Source: an uncultured Eubacteriales bacterium (GTDB taxonomy: Bacteria; Bacillota; Clostridia; Oscillospirales; CAG-382). From it: a stretch of 64,000 bases of DNA. Each line of letters opens with the position of its first letter. Within the stretch, counting starts at the first letter, position 1. Positions 8,326 through 16,557 of the stretch are shown in pieces. The notes beneath the pieces were generated by a model. The model saw nothing but the letters and a program-made list of their open reading frames with translations, ran no database searches and was not told the origin of the DNA. Location: the NCBI GenBank assembly GCA_934446675.1, contig CAKSEL010000006.1, positions 62,001 through 126,000 of the forward strand, in the 5' to 3' direction. Position numbers and translations under genes: made by a program.

Positions 8326-8814
8326 ATGTTAAACGAGATGAAAATGGAACAAATGCAGCCGCTTATTGAGGAAAGCATAAAAAACGGCGGCAATTTTACG
8401 TTCTATCCAAAAGGCACAAGTATGCTGCCGACGATCATTCCCGGCAAAGACACGGTAAAGCTGTGCGAGCTTGCACAAATCAAAAAATACGACATTTTGC
8501 TGTACAAGAGAAAAAACGGTCAATATATCATGCACCGCATCGTAAAAACAAAGTATTTTCCAAAGACCAACGGGATTGTTTTTACCATGTGCGGCGACAA
8601 TCAGGTTATATATGAGCACGGTATTACTCCGGATATGCTTATAGCAAAAGTAAAGAGCATAATCAAGCCTGACGGCACGGAGATACCCTGCACCGGTGAG
8701 CAGAACCGTAAATACGCAGAAAAACTGCGTCTGAAAAAACTGCCCGGAAGATTTAAACACGGCATAAAAACAATGCTTTATCCGTTTTACAAGGCTGTAT
8801 TCAAACGCAAATGA
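8326..8814 (+). CDS. S24/S26 family peptidase, signal-peptidase-like, without a clear membrane anchor
   Basis: A 162-residue protein with the catalytic-serine box KGTSMLPTIIPG near residue 32 and a second box DILLYKR...YIMHRIV near residues 62-77. A serine in GxSMxPT followed by HRIV matches the SipW/ER-type serine-histidine arrangement of signal peptidase I relatives, followed by the CGDN block (MCGDNQVIYE). There is no N-terminal transmembrane helix; the C-terminus is strongly basic and amphipathic and could contact the membrane. The gene starts 4 bases after the HprK-like gene, so the two are probably co-translated. Substrate unknown; it could process a peptide that the kinase-like partner modifies. 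Confidence 0.82.
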   Translation: MLNEMKMEQMQPLIEESIKNGGNFTFYPKGTSMLPTIIPGKDTVKLCELAQIKKYDILLYKRKNGQYIMHRIVKTKYFPKTNGIVFTMCGDNQVIYEHGITPDMLIAKVKSIIKPDGTEIPCTGEQNRKYAEKLRLKKLPGRFKHGIKTMLYPFYKAVFKRK

Positions 8815-8836
8815 CAAATATATATTTTACAAGATT

Positions 8837-8872
8837 GCCGCAGCGGAATTCTGACCGTTTGCGGCACTGTTT
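8837..8872. terminator. Bidirectional terminator between convergent genes
   Basis: GCCGCA (8837-8842) pairs with TGCGGC (8860-8865), with extra pairing inside the loop. T-rich flanks occur on both sides, serving the peptidase gene (plus) and the HD gene (minus). Confidence 0.7.
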
Positions 8873-9531
8873 TATATAAGCTGCTGCTCGTTTATTATCA
8901 GCTTAAAGCTCAGTCCGAGTTTTTCGGCGGATTTCCGGCAGAGTATCATTCTTTCAAGGAATATTTCAAAATAATCCATAACGCTGCTCATATGTGTATC
9001 TACCGTAAGCTTGAGCTTTATAATGCTTTTTTCCTCATTTATCTTGAGCGCAGATTTCTTTACGCTGTAATTTACTCTGTCATGTATATCAAACGTAGAC
9101 GTATCGGAGTTACGCACTCTGCTCTGTCTTACATCGCTTTTATCAGCGAGTATAAGCGCTGCTGATACGGCGTTTACCGGCTGTCCGGTACCCTCATCAT
9201 GGTTTCCAATTGCTGTGACTATTGTCGCTATGTCCTCCGAATCCATATCCATATTCGTAAGTATTCTGAACGCCATTACCGCGCCGCTCTGCGAATGTTC
9301 CACCCTGTTTACAAGGTTCCCTATATCGTGCAGATAAGCCGCGATCTTCGCAGTTTCTACGGTGTGGGCGTCAAATCCGAGTGTTGTCAGAATATATGCT
9401 GCGTCCTCGGCGACTTTACAGACGTGTGCAAAGCTGTGTTCGGTAAATCCGAGAGCCTTGAGCGACTCGTCTGCTTTTGTTATATAAGTATTGACCGCGC
9501 TGTCGTTTTTGAGCTGTTCGTATGTTATCAA
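8872..9531 (-). CDS. HD-domain phosphohydrolase
   Basis: A 219-residue protein with the HD metal-site order: His in FTEHSFAHV (residues ~30-36), the HD doublet in AYLHDIGNL (~68), His in GNHDEG (~110) and Asp in LILADKSDV (~128). The family hydrolyses phosphomonoesters or phosphodiesters of nucleotides; nothing here fixes the substrate. The start is a TTG at 9531 with GGAGG seven bases upstream, and no better ATG exists. It stands alone, convergent with the S26 peptidase gene, and its stop lies inside the shared terminator region. Confidence 0.85.
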   Translation of the reverse strand: MITYEQLKNDSAVNTYITKADESLKALGFTEHSFAHVCKVAEDAAYILTTLGFDAHTVETAKIAAYLHDIGNLVNRVEHSQSGAVMAFRILTNMDMDSEDIATIVTAIGNHDEGTGQPVNAVSAALILADKSDVRQSRVRNSDTSTFDIHDRVNYSVKKSALKINEEKSIIKLKLTVDTHMSSVMDYFEIFLERMILCRKSAEKLGLSFKLIINEQQLI

Positions 9532-9689
9532 AATATATCCTCCAATTATAAAAAAAGCGTATTTTACAATTCTTTATTAATTTTACCTCATTTATTTTAA
9601 AAATAAAAGTATTATTTTGAAATATATTTAAAAATGAAATTACAGTACAAATATGTTAATATTGTTTACCGAAAGGCGCGCCAAACTTA

Positions 9690-9718
9690 TTGACAAAACG
9701 CCGCTTAAATGGTATATT
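9690..9718 (+). promoter_or_regulatory. Sigma-A promoter of the GH127-luxS operon
   Basis: TTGACA (9690-9695), 17-base spacer, TATATT (9713-9718). It lies inside the upstream extension of the GH127 frame and so supports the downstream start codon at 9779. Confidence 0.82.
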
Positions 9719-9778
9719 TATTGTAACATTGGTTTTAATGTTTATTTCTGGCAAAACAATTCGAGAGAGGTATTATTA

Positions 9779-12115
9779 ATGAAAAACTCAGTAATCAAAA
9801 AGCTGTGTCCCGAGGATTCGGCTTACAAGTTCAGACCCGACACAGACAAGCTTTTTCAGCTTCCCGAAGGTTCCTTCAGCTATGCGGGAATTATCGACAA
9901 GGAAATAAGACACATAGAAAACAAATATCTGCTCACTGCCGATACATGGGCGCTTTTTGTAAATCAGTTCCGTTCAAACGTTGACGACGACCTTGCCTGG
10001 AGATGCGAATACTGGGGCAAAATGATGAGAGGCGCGTGCTTTACATACGAATACACAAAGAGCGACAGTCTTTACAAAGTTCTCTGCGATACCGTCCGCG
10101 ATATTATGACAACTCAGGACGTGCTTGGCAGAATTACCACTTACAGCGTTGAAAAGGAATTTGACGGCTGGGATCTCTGGGGAAGAAAATACATTATGCT
10201 CGGTATGCAGTATTTTCTTGACATCTGCAAGGACGAGCAGTTCAAGTCCGAAATAATCGCCGTTATGTGCAGACACGCCGACTACATAATGTCTAAAGTA
10301 GGTCCTGTATCGGAGGGCAAAAAGAACATAACAGACTGTTCGCGCCACTGGCTCGGACTCAATTCAAGCTCTATCCTTGAGCCTTATGTACGTCTTTACA
10401 ACCTCACCGGCGAAAAGAAATACTTTGACTACGCGGCATACATTGTTGACAACGGCGGTATTTCCGCCGGCAACATATTTGAGCTCGCTTACGAAGGCAA
10501 GCTTTATCCTTATCAGTACCCGACGCACAAGGCTTACGAGATGATGTCCTGTTTTGAGGGACTTCTCGAATTCTACCGCGTTACAAAGAACGAGCGTTAC
10601 AAAACAGCGGTTGTCAACTTTGCGCGTCTTGTTCTTGAATCCGACATATCCATTATAGGCTGTTCGGGCTGCACGCACGAGCTGTTTGACTACTCCGCAA
10701 GACGCCAGTCCACAACGACTTATCCCGGAATAATGCAGGAAACCTGCGTTACCGTTACATGGATGAAATTCTGTTTCCAGCTTCTCGGAATTACCGGCGA
10801 CAGCGTTTTTGCAGACGCTATCGAAACCTCCGTTTACAATGCAATGCTCGGCGCCGTAAACTCCTACGACTCGCCCATGATAAAGGGTATGCCTTTTGAC
10901 AGTTACAGCCCGCTGTTTATGGGACTGCGTTCGAGAAACACCGGCGGTTATCAGGAAATGGAAAACCACACCGAGGCTTACGGCTGCTGCGCCTGCATAG
11001 GTGCTGCCGGAACCGGACTCATGGCTCTGACAAGCACCATGCTTGCCGAAAACGGAATTTACATGAACCTCTACATTCCGGGCGCCGTTCACGCTTATTC
11101 TCCGTCGGGCAAGCCTGTAAGACTTCTTGTAAATACTCTCTACCCTGCCTCATCAAAAATCAACATTCAGGTAAACGGCTCAGACGGCTCCGAAACCTTC
11201 ACCGTTGCTCTGAGAATACCCGGCTGGTGCAAAAACAAGTACAAAGTTACCGTAAACGGCGTATGCGCCTGCAGCTCAGAAATAAAGAACGGTTACTTAC
11301 TGCTTGAGCGTGCATGGAACTGGGGAGATGAAATAAACCTCGAATTCGAGATGAAGATGCACATTGTAAATCCTCCTCTCGGCGGCAGCGACGAAAACTC
11401 AAAGTACCTTGTTGCACTCGCAAAAGGTCCGGTTATATTCGCACGCGACGCAAGACTCGGCGAGGAAACAGACTCCGTTGTCGATATTCTCTGCGATGAA
11501 AACGGCGTTGTCGATGCTGTTCCGTCAATTACAGCCTCATTCCCCGTCGAACAGGAATACAAGATCCCCATGCGTGACGGATCATACATCACCGTTGTTG
11601 ACTATCAAAGCGCAGGCAAGACATGGGACGAAAGATCGGTTATGTCAGCATGGCTCCCCACAAAGAACTTCTGGAGCTTTGACGAAACAAAGCCCGTTTA
11701 CCTTATGAACCGCGACACTTCCAATTTCTTTGTATTCGGCACCAAGGACGGCGACGACAACGTTTACAGAGTTGCGGAAGGCATCAGACCTGTTGCATGG
11801 ACTATTGAAAGAGTTGACGTTGGCATAAGATTCAAGGCTGACGACGGCAGATACCTCACTGCGTTCAAAGACGAAAACGACGGCATTATTCACGCGCGTC
11901 TTTGCGAATTCAAGGACTGCGACTGCCAGGTATGGAACATGAACCACTTAATCACCAACCGTTACAGAGTTGAAAGCAAAAAGTATGAAAATATGTGCCT
12001 CATGATCAACTTCAAAGGAAACGGCGACTTTATTCTCATCGACAAAACTCTCAACGAAAGTTTCCATGGCAGAAGCTGCACAAACAACGCGTTTATCGAC
12101 ATTAAAAACATCTAA
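9779..12115 (+). CDS. GH127 beta-L-arabinofuranosidase-like enzyme with C-terminal beta-trefoil-like extension
   Basis: GH127 enzymes (DUF1680) remove beta-L-arabinofuranose using a zinc-bound cysteine nucleophile. Here Glu321 and Cys323 (MQETCVTVTW) and Cys403-Cys404 (YGCCACIG) match the Glu/Cys/Cys-Cys zinc site of the family. The (alpha/alpha)6 domain spans residues ~1-430, followed by beta-sandwich domains. The protein is 778 residues, longer than the usual ~650; the last ~130 (RFKADDGRYLTAF, ARLCEFKDCDCQVWN) look like a ricin- or fascin-type beta-trefoil. ATG 9779 is chosen because AGAGAGG precedes it and the promoter lies upstream. No signal peptide: probably cytoplasmic. Confidence 0.87.
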   Translation: MKNSVIKKLCPEDSAYKFRPDTDKLFQLPEGSFSYAGIIDKEIRHIENKYLLTADTWALFVNQFRSNVDDDLAWRCEYWGKMMRGACFTYEYTKSDSLYKVLCDTVRDIMTTQDVLGRITTYSVEKEFDGWDLWGRKYIMLGMQYFLDICKDEQFKSEIIAVMCRHADYIMSKVGPVSEGKKNITDCSRHWLGLNSSSILEPYVRLYNLTGEKKYFDYAAYIVDNGGISAGNIFELAYEGKLYPYQYPTHKAYEMMSCFEGLLEFYRVTKNERYKTAVVNFARLVLESDISIIGCSGCTHELFDYSARRQSTTTYPGIMQETCVTVTWMKFCFQLLGITGDSVFADAIETSVYNAMLGAVNSYDSPMIKGMPFDSYSPLFMGLRSRNTGGYQEMENHTEAYGCCACIGAAGTGLMALTSTMLAENGIYMNLYIPGAVHAYSPSGKPVRLLVNTLYPASSKINIQVNGSDGSETFTVALRIPGWCKNKYKVTVNGVCACSSEIKNGYLLLERAWNWGDEINLEFEMKMHIVNPPLGGSDENSKYLVALAKGPVIFARDARLGEETDSVVDILCDENGVVDAVPSITASFPVEQEYKIPMRDGSYITVVDYQSAGKTWDERSVMSAWLPTKNFWSFDETKPVYLMNRDTSNFFVFGTKDGDDNVYRVAEGIRPVAWTIERVDVGIRFKADDGRYLTAFKDENDGIIHARLCEFKDCDCQVWNMNHLITNRYRVESKKYENMCLMINFKGNGDFILIDKTLNESFHGRSCTNNAFIDIKNI

Positions 12116-12129
12116 GGTTTGATTCTGAT

Positions 12130-12582
12130 ATGAAGAAGATACAAAGCTTTACCGTAGACCACACAAAACTGTTTCCGGGAATATACGTTTCCCGTGTTGA
12201 CGGCGATGTGACAACCTATGATCTGCGCACAAAAAAGCCTAACACCGGCGACCTTATGGACAATTCCACAATGCACACGTTTGAGCATATGTTTGCAACC
12301 TTTGTACGCAACAGCGACATTGCAGACGACGTGATATACTTCGGACCCATGGGCTGCCAGACCGGTTTTTATCTGCTTATCAGAAACGCGGACAACAAAA
12401 AGGTTCTCGATACGGTCATATCGGTGCTCGAAAGTATAAACAGCTACGACGGTGAAGTTTTCGGCTGTTCCGAAATTGAGTGCGGCAACTACCGTTCGCT
12501 TGATCTTGAAAAGGCAAAAGCTCAGAGCCGCGAATATCTTGAAACACTAAAATCAAGAGTGCAGACCTTTGAATACAACTAA
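12130..12582 (+). CDS. luxS: S-ribosylhomocysteine lyase
   Basis: Cleaves S-ribosylhomocysteine to homocysteine and DPD, the precursor of autoinducer-2, in the activated methyl cycle. The 150-residue protein contains the metal motif MHTFEH (His49, Glu52, His53), the catalytic Cys76 in FGPMGCQTG, and the third metal ligand Cys118 in EIECGNYRS. All expected residues are present. It follows the GH127 gene by 14 bases and is probably co-transcribed. No pfs nucleosidase gene is in the window. Confidence 0.97.
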   Translation: MKKIQSFTVDHTKLFPGIYVSRVDGDVTTYDLRTKKPNTGDLMDNSTMHTFEHMFATFVRNSDIADDVIYFGPMGCQTGFYLLIRNADNKKVLDTVISVLESINSYDGEVFGCSEIECGNYRSLDLEKAKAQSREYLETLKSRVQTFEYN

Positions 12583-12654
12583 ATAATTTCTGCCGGGCTG
12601 CCGTTTATTATTCTTATGACGTGCAGCTCCGGCTTTATACGGAGGTAGTTTACC

Positions 12655-13320
12655 ATGACATTTCAGTGGATAGGTCAGAACGGCTTTATTTTCAATGCCG
12701 CAGGCAAGACAATTCTCGTTGACCCTTATCTTTCGGACAGCTGCAAAACTCACAGATACACGCCTATCAAAAAGGAAATTTTTGACGTTGTGCCCGACAT
12801 TATAATCTGCACGCATGACCATCTCGATCACACCGACAAGGATTCGCTGCTGCCGTTTTTACAGCGAAAGAAGAAAATCGAGTTCATTTCTCCATACTCC
12901 TCTTATCTTCATGTACTTTCATGGGGTTACAGACAGCACAACTACATTCTGTTTGAACCGGGTACTGCCTGGACAAGCGGAGGCGTCAGAATAACCGGCG
13001 TAAAGGCTTATCACAGCGACAGAGAGGCGATTGGTGTAATAATTGAATCAGAGGGCAAAAAGGTTTACATCACCGGAGATACGCTGTATAACACAAATCT
13101 CGCGCCTACGCTTCCGAAAGACCTTGACGCGGTATTCGTATGCACAAACGGTGCCGGAAACAACATGAACATGGCTGACGCAATGCAGCTCTGCCGCGAA
13201 CTTTGTCCCAAAGCCGCATACCCTGTTCATATCGGTATGTTTGATCAGAAAGATCCGCATGAATTCGACCTGCCTTTTGCAAAATACCCGACGGTATACA
13301 GCACCGCCGAAATAAAATAA
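12655..13320 (+). CDS. Metallo-beta-lactamase-fold hydrolase (UlaG-like)
   Basis: A 221-residue MBL-fold protein starting FQWIGQNGFIFNAAGKTILVDPYL and carrying the metal-binding motif THDHLDHTD near residue 53. Further ligands are likely the Asp of YITGDTLY (~residue 141) and His of YPVHIGMFD (~196). It most resembles the UlaG/UPF0173 branch, which includes L-ascorbate-6-phosphate lactonase and related sugar-phosphate lactonases. The GGAGG site is seven bases before the ATG. It lies between luxS and a nicotinamidase-like gene; its substrate cannot be inferred. Confidence 0.85.
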   Translation: MTFQWIGQNGFIFNAAGKTILVDPYLSDSCKTHRYTPIKKEIFDVVPDIIICTHDHLDHTDKDSLLPFLQRKKKIEFISPYSSYLHVLSWGYRQHNYILFEPGTAWTSGGVRITGVKAYHSDREAIGVIIESEGKKVYITGDTLYNTNLAPTLPKDLDAVFVCTNGAGNNMNMADAMQLCRELCPKAAYPVHIGMFDQKDPHEFDLPFAKYPTVYSTAEIK

Positions 13321-13336
13321 ACGGAGGTTCTGAAAA

Positions 13337-13858
13337 ATGAAAAAAGTTCTTATAGTAATAGATATGCAGAAAGACTTTGTTGACGGCTCGCTCGGCACAA
13401 AAGAGGCTCTCGGCATTTCGGAAAAGCTGACAGACTATGTTAAAAACTTTGACGGAGATATAATCTTTACCCGCGACACGCACAAAGAGAATTATATGCA
13501 GACAAGCGAAGGCAAAAATCTTCCCATACCTCACTGTATTGAAGGAACACCCGGTCACGAGCTTTACGGTGAATTAAAGGAGCTTAGCCGCAGCTGCACC
13601 GTTATCAACAAGCCGACCTTCGGCAGCCGTGTTCTTGCACAAACGCTTTACGACGAAAACAGTAAGGAGAAAATTGAAAAGATAACACTTATCGGCGTCT
13701 GTACCGACATATGCGTCATTTCAAACGCTCTGTGCATAAAAGCTTTTCTCCCCGAAACAAAAATCTCGGTTATTTCAAGCCTGTGTGCCGGAACAACACC
13801 CGAAAATCATGCAAAAGCGCTTGACGTTATGCGTTGCTGCCAGATTTCCGTAGAATGA
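13337..13858 (+). CDS. pncA: Isochorismatase-family cysteine hydrolase, probable nicotinamidase
   Basis: A 173-residue protein with the catalytic triad of the family: Asp9 (VIDMQKDF), Lys92 (VINKPTFGS) and Cys126 (GVCTDICV). Asp47, His49 (RDTHKENY) and His66 (PHCIEGT) match the metal site of nicotinamidases rather than of plain isochorismatases. Expected role: nicotinamide to nicotinate plus ammonia in NAD salvage. It starts 16 bases after the MBL gene with GGAGG and ends 11 bases before a strong terminator, the last gene of the run that starts at 9779. Confidence 0.85.
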   Translation: MKKVLIVIDMQKDFVDGSLGTKEALGISEKLTDYVKNFDGDIIFTRDTHKENYMQTSEGKNLPIPHCIEGTPGHELYGELKELSRSCTVINKPTFGSRVLAQTLYDENSKEKIEKITLIGVCTDICVISNALCIKAFLPETKISVISSLCAGTTPENHAKALDVMRCCQISVE

Positions 13859-13869
13859 CATTTTTTCAA

Positions 13870-13895
13870 AGAGAACCGCTGCGTTCTCTTTTTTT
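13870..13895 (+). terminator. Intrinsic terminator of the GH127-luxS-pncA run
   Basis: AGAGAAC / GTTCTCT stem with a 6-base loop followed by seven T, immediately after the nicotinamidase-like gene. Confidence 0.9.
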
Positions 13896-14064
13896 GCCGA
13901 ATTTGCCGCAATATGCAAAAAATTGTCGGAATTACCGCAAAAAACCGCGTCACAATTAACAATACATTCACTTTGCGTTTGTTTTAATATAACACATATT
14001 GATTAAAATTTATGTGAAAAGTTAATTATCCAAGTGACATTTTTATCACAGCAAGAGGACGTTT

Positions 14065-14940
14065 ATGGAGTCTAACAATCATACATACGACAAGGAAGTA
14101 GACAACAATTTTATATACGGACACTTTCTTACGCTTGACTATCAGTTTGCTCCGCCGCATTTTCATCAGTCCATCGAGCTTGTGTACGTCGAGCACGGAG
14201 AAATAAGCGCCAGAATACAGGGCAAGGATCTGACGGTTACAAGCGGCAATGTCCTGCTTATAGGCAGCAACGTAATGCACAGCATATTCGCCGATTACGG
14301 AATAAAATGCTATGTCTACACCATTCCGCTGTCTAACATTCCGGATCTTGCAAAAAAACTTTCTGAGTTTACATTTGCCTCTGTCGTATGCAAGGACACG
14401 GACGGATACTTTCTTTCGCTTTTCAAAATCGCGGAAAGCTATGTCAAATCATATTCCGCGTTTTACAATGCAAAAAAAGAAAAGGGCGAGTATTACACAA
14501 AGCTCGTTTCAAGCCACTCCGAAACAATGCTGTATTCCATAATACACCTGACCGGTCTTATTCAAAAGAAAAAGCAGGCGGAATCTTCAATTATAATCAT
14601 GGAGTACATTCAAAGCCACTGTCTGGAGGACATCAACGTAGAATCGGTTTCCAAAGCCTTGGGATATACTCCTCAGAGCCTTACGCGTATTTTCAAGCAA
14701 AATACGGGTCTTAGCGTAAAAGACTACATTCTGTACCTCAAGGTTCACCGCGCAAAAGACTATATTCTTGACGGCAAATCGAACCAAGAGGTTTCCGATC
14801 TTCTCGGTTTCAACTGCACGCGTTCCTTTATACGCGCGTTCAAGAGAATACACAATCTGACGCCGGGAGAATATAAAGTAAAGCTTTTGCCGAAGATTAC
14901 TGCGGCACCGGGCAACGAAATAGATTTGGATAATATTTAA
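14065..14940 (+). CDS. AraC-family transcriptional regulator with cupin domain (1)
   Basis: A 291-residue regulator. Residues ~15-95 form a cupin sensing domain (PHFHQSIELVYVEHGEISA, LLIGSNVMHSI), and the C-terminal ~100 residues hold two helix-turn-helix motifs (VESVSKALGYTPQSLTRIFK; QEVSDLLGFNCTRSFIRAFK) ending in the usual LTPGEYK. Such proteins usually respond to sugars and control adjacent glycoside genes, so it may act on the GH127 operon to its left. No conserved operator was identified. An AAGAGG site lies near the ATG. Confidence 0.9.
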   Translation: MESNNHTYDKEVDNNFIYGHFLTLDYQFAPPHFHQSIELVYVEHGEISARIQGKDLTVTSGNVLLIGSNVMHSIFADYGIKCYVYTIPLSNIPDLAKKLSEFTFASVVCKDTDGYFLSLFKIAESYVKSYSAFYNAKKEKGEYYTKLVSSHSETMLYSIIHLTGLIQKKKQAESSIIIMEYIQSHCLEDINVESVSKALGYTPQSLTRIFKQNTGLSVKDYILYLKVHRAKDYILDGKSNQEVSDLLGFNCTRSFIRAFKRIHNLTPGEYKVKLLPKITAAPGNEIDLDNI

Positions 14941-14959
14941 TACACAGGAGGAAAATACA

Positions 14960-15343
14960 ATGAAAAGCACCACATCAAAAAAAGCATTCGACACTCAATC
15001 GTCCGAGCTTCTCAAAAAAATAACCGCAGGTTCTTACGGCGATCCGACAGGATATGAAGAAACATTATTCCTTTCTCCGGACGGTACATATTTTGTATAT
15101 GCGAACGGCGGCGAAAAGTCACTTCACCCCAAAGAATCCTTTACAAAGATAACCAAGGCAAGAGCACTTGAAATTCTCACCTGCTCAATGGTTGCCGAAA
15201 AGCCGGCAAAGGAGCAAAAGCCCGTCAAGGAAAAGACGGAAAAAGCAAAGAAAAAGGAAGCAGCCGATACAAAGGCTGTACCCGAAAAAAATGCTGACGT
15301 TTCCGAAACTTCCGCAAAAGCAGAAAAGTCAAAAAAAGCCTGA
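14960..15343 (+). CDS. Small protein with Lys/Glu/Ala-rich tail, function unknown
   Basis: A 127-residue protein preceded by AGGAGG and the ATG at 14960, so it is very likely translated. Residues ~1-80 look folded (SSELLKKITAGSYGDPTGYE, LFLSPDGTYFVYANGG), whereas residues ~80-127 are a highly charged Lys/Glu/Ala repeat-like tail (EKPAKEQKPVKEKTEKAKKK) likely to be disordered and possibly nucleic-acid binding. I do not recognise the family. It is 19 bases after the AraC gene and ends at a strong terminator, so it shares that transcript. Confidence 0.75.
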   Translation: MKSTTSKKAFDTQSSELLKKITAGSYGDPTGYEETLFLSPDGTYFVYANGGEKSLHPKESFTKITKARALEILTCSMVAEKPAKEQKPVKEKTEKAKKKEAADTKAVPEKNADVSETSAKAEKSKKA

Positions 15344-15367
15344 GTACAAATCAAAAGCTATAATTTT

Positions 15368-15398
15368 CAGCCCGTTTTACATTTACGGGCTGTTTTTT
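15368..15398 (+). terminator. Intrinsic terminator
   Basis: CAGCCCGT / ACGGGCTG perfect 8-bp stem followed by six T, closing the AraC-small protein transcript. Confidence 0.92.
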
Positions 15399-15409
15399 AT
15401 CCTGAATAC

Positions 15410-15438
15410 TTGTTAAATTTACTAAATTGTGATATAAT
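15410..15438 (+). promoter_or_regulatory. Promoter of the second AraC gene
   Basis: TTGTTA (15410-15415), 17-base spacer, TATAAT (15433-15438), upstream of the start at 15479. Confidence 0.7.
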
Positions 15439-15478
15439 TTACAAAAGATCATCTTTTTTAGGTGGTGAAAACAAGTTT

Positions 15479-16507
15479 ATGAACGACACAAGTCAGTATA
15501 ACAGGCAGATAAAAGAGCTTATTGAAACACCGTGTGAAAACTTTATCTCAAAAAACAAGAACAAAAAGCGCAGCAAATTTCCCGAATTTCCGTCTTACAG
15601 CATAAAAGAAGAAGTTATTTCCGAGGTCAATACCACAACCGCAGTCAACCAGACTCTTGAATCGCTGTACGACAACGAAAATTTTGCCGTATGGATAAGG
15701 TATTTCAAATACGGATATAACTGCGACGACTACGACATAGAATTGCTGTCACGTTCCCACACACACGACTGCTACGAATTTCAGATACTTGTTGAGGGAA
15801 GCATTGAAAACATAATAAACGGTGAAAAGCGCATTGAAAGCGAAGGAAATTTCTGGTTCACAACTCCCGAACAGGTACACAGCATACGCTATCACGAAGG
15901 AAACGACGTAACGATATTCTGCATACACTTTTCCGAAAATTTTGCCGACGAGTATTTTATGAATCTCATAATGAAACATTCTTTCAGCGGCGTCCTGCCG
16001 AAAAAGGAGCTGTATTACGTACTGCTTTCCTTTGTTGACGCGGCAAAAAAGCTGACTTTATTCAAAAACAATTCCGAACGCGAGCAGTTTACAAAATATA
16101 CGTTTTTATCGCAGATGTTATACATATACAGTTTCTCAAGCGGCAAAGAGCGCGAAGAAATCCAAAAAGTTGCGTTTGACAATTCCCGTTTTACCGATAT
16201 TATCGTATATGTCAAAAAGCACTGCCGCGAACGGATAACCGCGAACGGAGTTGCGGCAAAATTCGGCTATTCGCTCCCCTATTTCTGCAGCCGTTTCAAA
16301 AAGTTCTCCGGCAAGGTATTTACCGACTACATAAACGATCTGCGGCTTGAAAACGCAGACAAGCTTGTGAGATACACGTCGCAGAACATAAATTCCGTTT
16401 ACCGTGCCTGCGGTTTTACCAGCAAAACCTTCTTCTACCGCCTGTACAAGGACAAATACGGCACGACACCAATTCAGGCGCGAAAGCAAAATTCAAAAGT
16501 GCAATAA
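15479..16507 (+). CDS. AraC-family transcriptional regulator (2)
   Basis: A 342-residue regulator with an unusually polar N-terminal extension of ~60 residues, then a cupin-like sensing domain (SHTHDCYEFQILVEGSIENI; NFWFTTPEQVHSIRY) and a C-terminal pair of helix-turn-helix motifs (NGVAAKFGYSLPYFCSRFKK; INSVYRACGFTSKTFFYRLY) ending TTPIQARK. ATG 15479 is used because AGGTGG lies upstream and earlier in-frame codons overlap the promoter. It is monocistronic between its own promoter and the bidirectional terminator at 16512. Its target is unknown. Confidence 0.88.
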   Translation: MNDTSQYNRQIKELIETPCENFISKNKNKKRSKFPEFPSYSIKEEVISEVNTTTAVNQTLESLYDNENFAVWIRYFKYGYNCDDYDIELLSRSHTHDCYEFQILVEGSIENIINGEKRIESEGNFWFTTPEQVHSIRYHEGNDVTIFCIHFSENFADEYFMNLIMKHSFSGVLPKKELYYVLLSFVDAAKKLTLFKNNSEREQFTKYTFLSQMLYIYSFSSGKEREEIQKVAFDNSRFTDIIVYVKKHCRERITANGVAAKFGYSLPYFCSRFKKFSGKVFTDYINDLRLENADKLVRYTSQNINSVYRACGFTSKTFFYRLYKDKYGTTPIQARKQNSKVQ

Positions 16508-16511
16508 AATT

Positions 16512-16546
16512 ACCGGGTGCAATTCACACCCGGTTTAATTATTTTT
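16512..16546. terminator. Bidirectional terminator between AraC and sufU
   Basis: ACCGGGTG / CACCCGGT perfect 8-bp stem with a 7-base loop; T-rich on the plus side and ATTTTATT on the minus side. It separates two convergent units. Confidence 0.85.
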
Positions 16547-16557
16547 ATATGAGACTT

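Noticed and set aside
9653..9778. An upstream start for the GH127 gene giving 42 more residues
   Set aside because: That stretch contains a consensus promoter, and a good ribosome binding site precedes the ATG at 9779.
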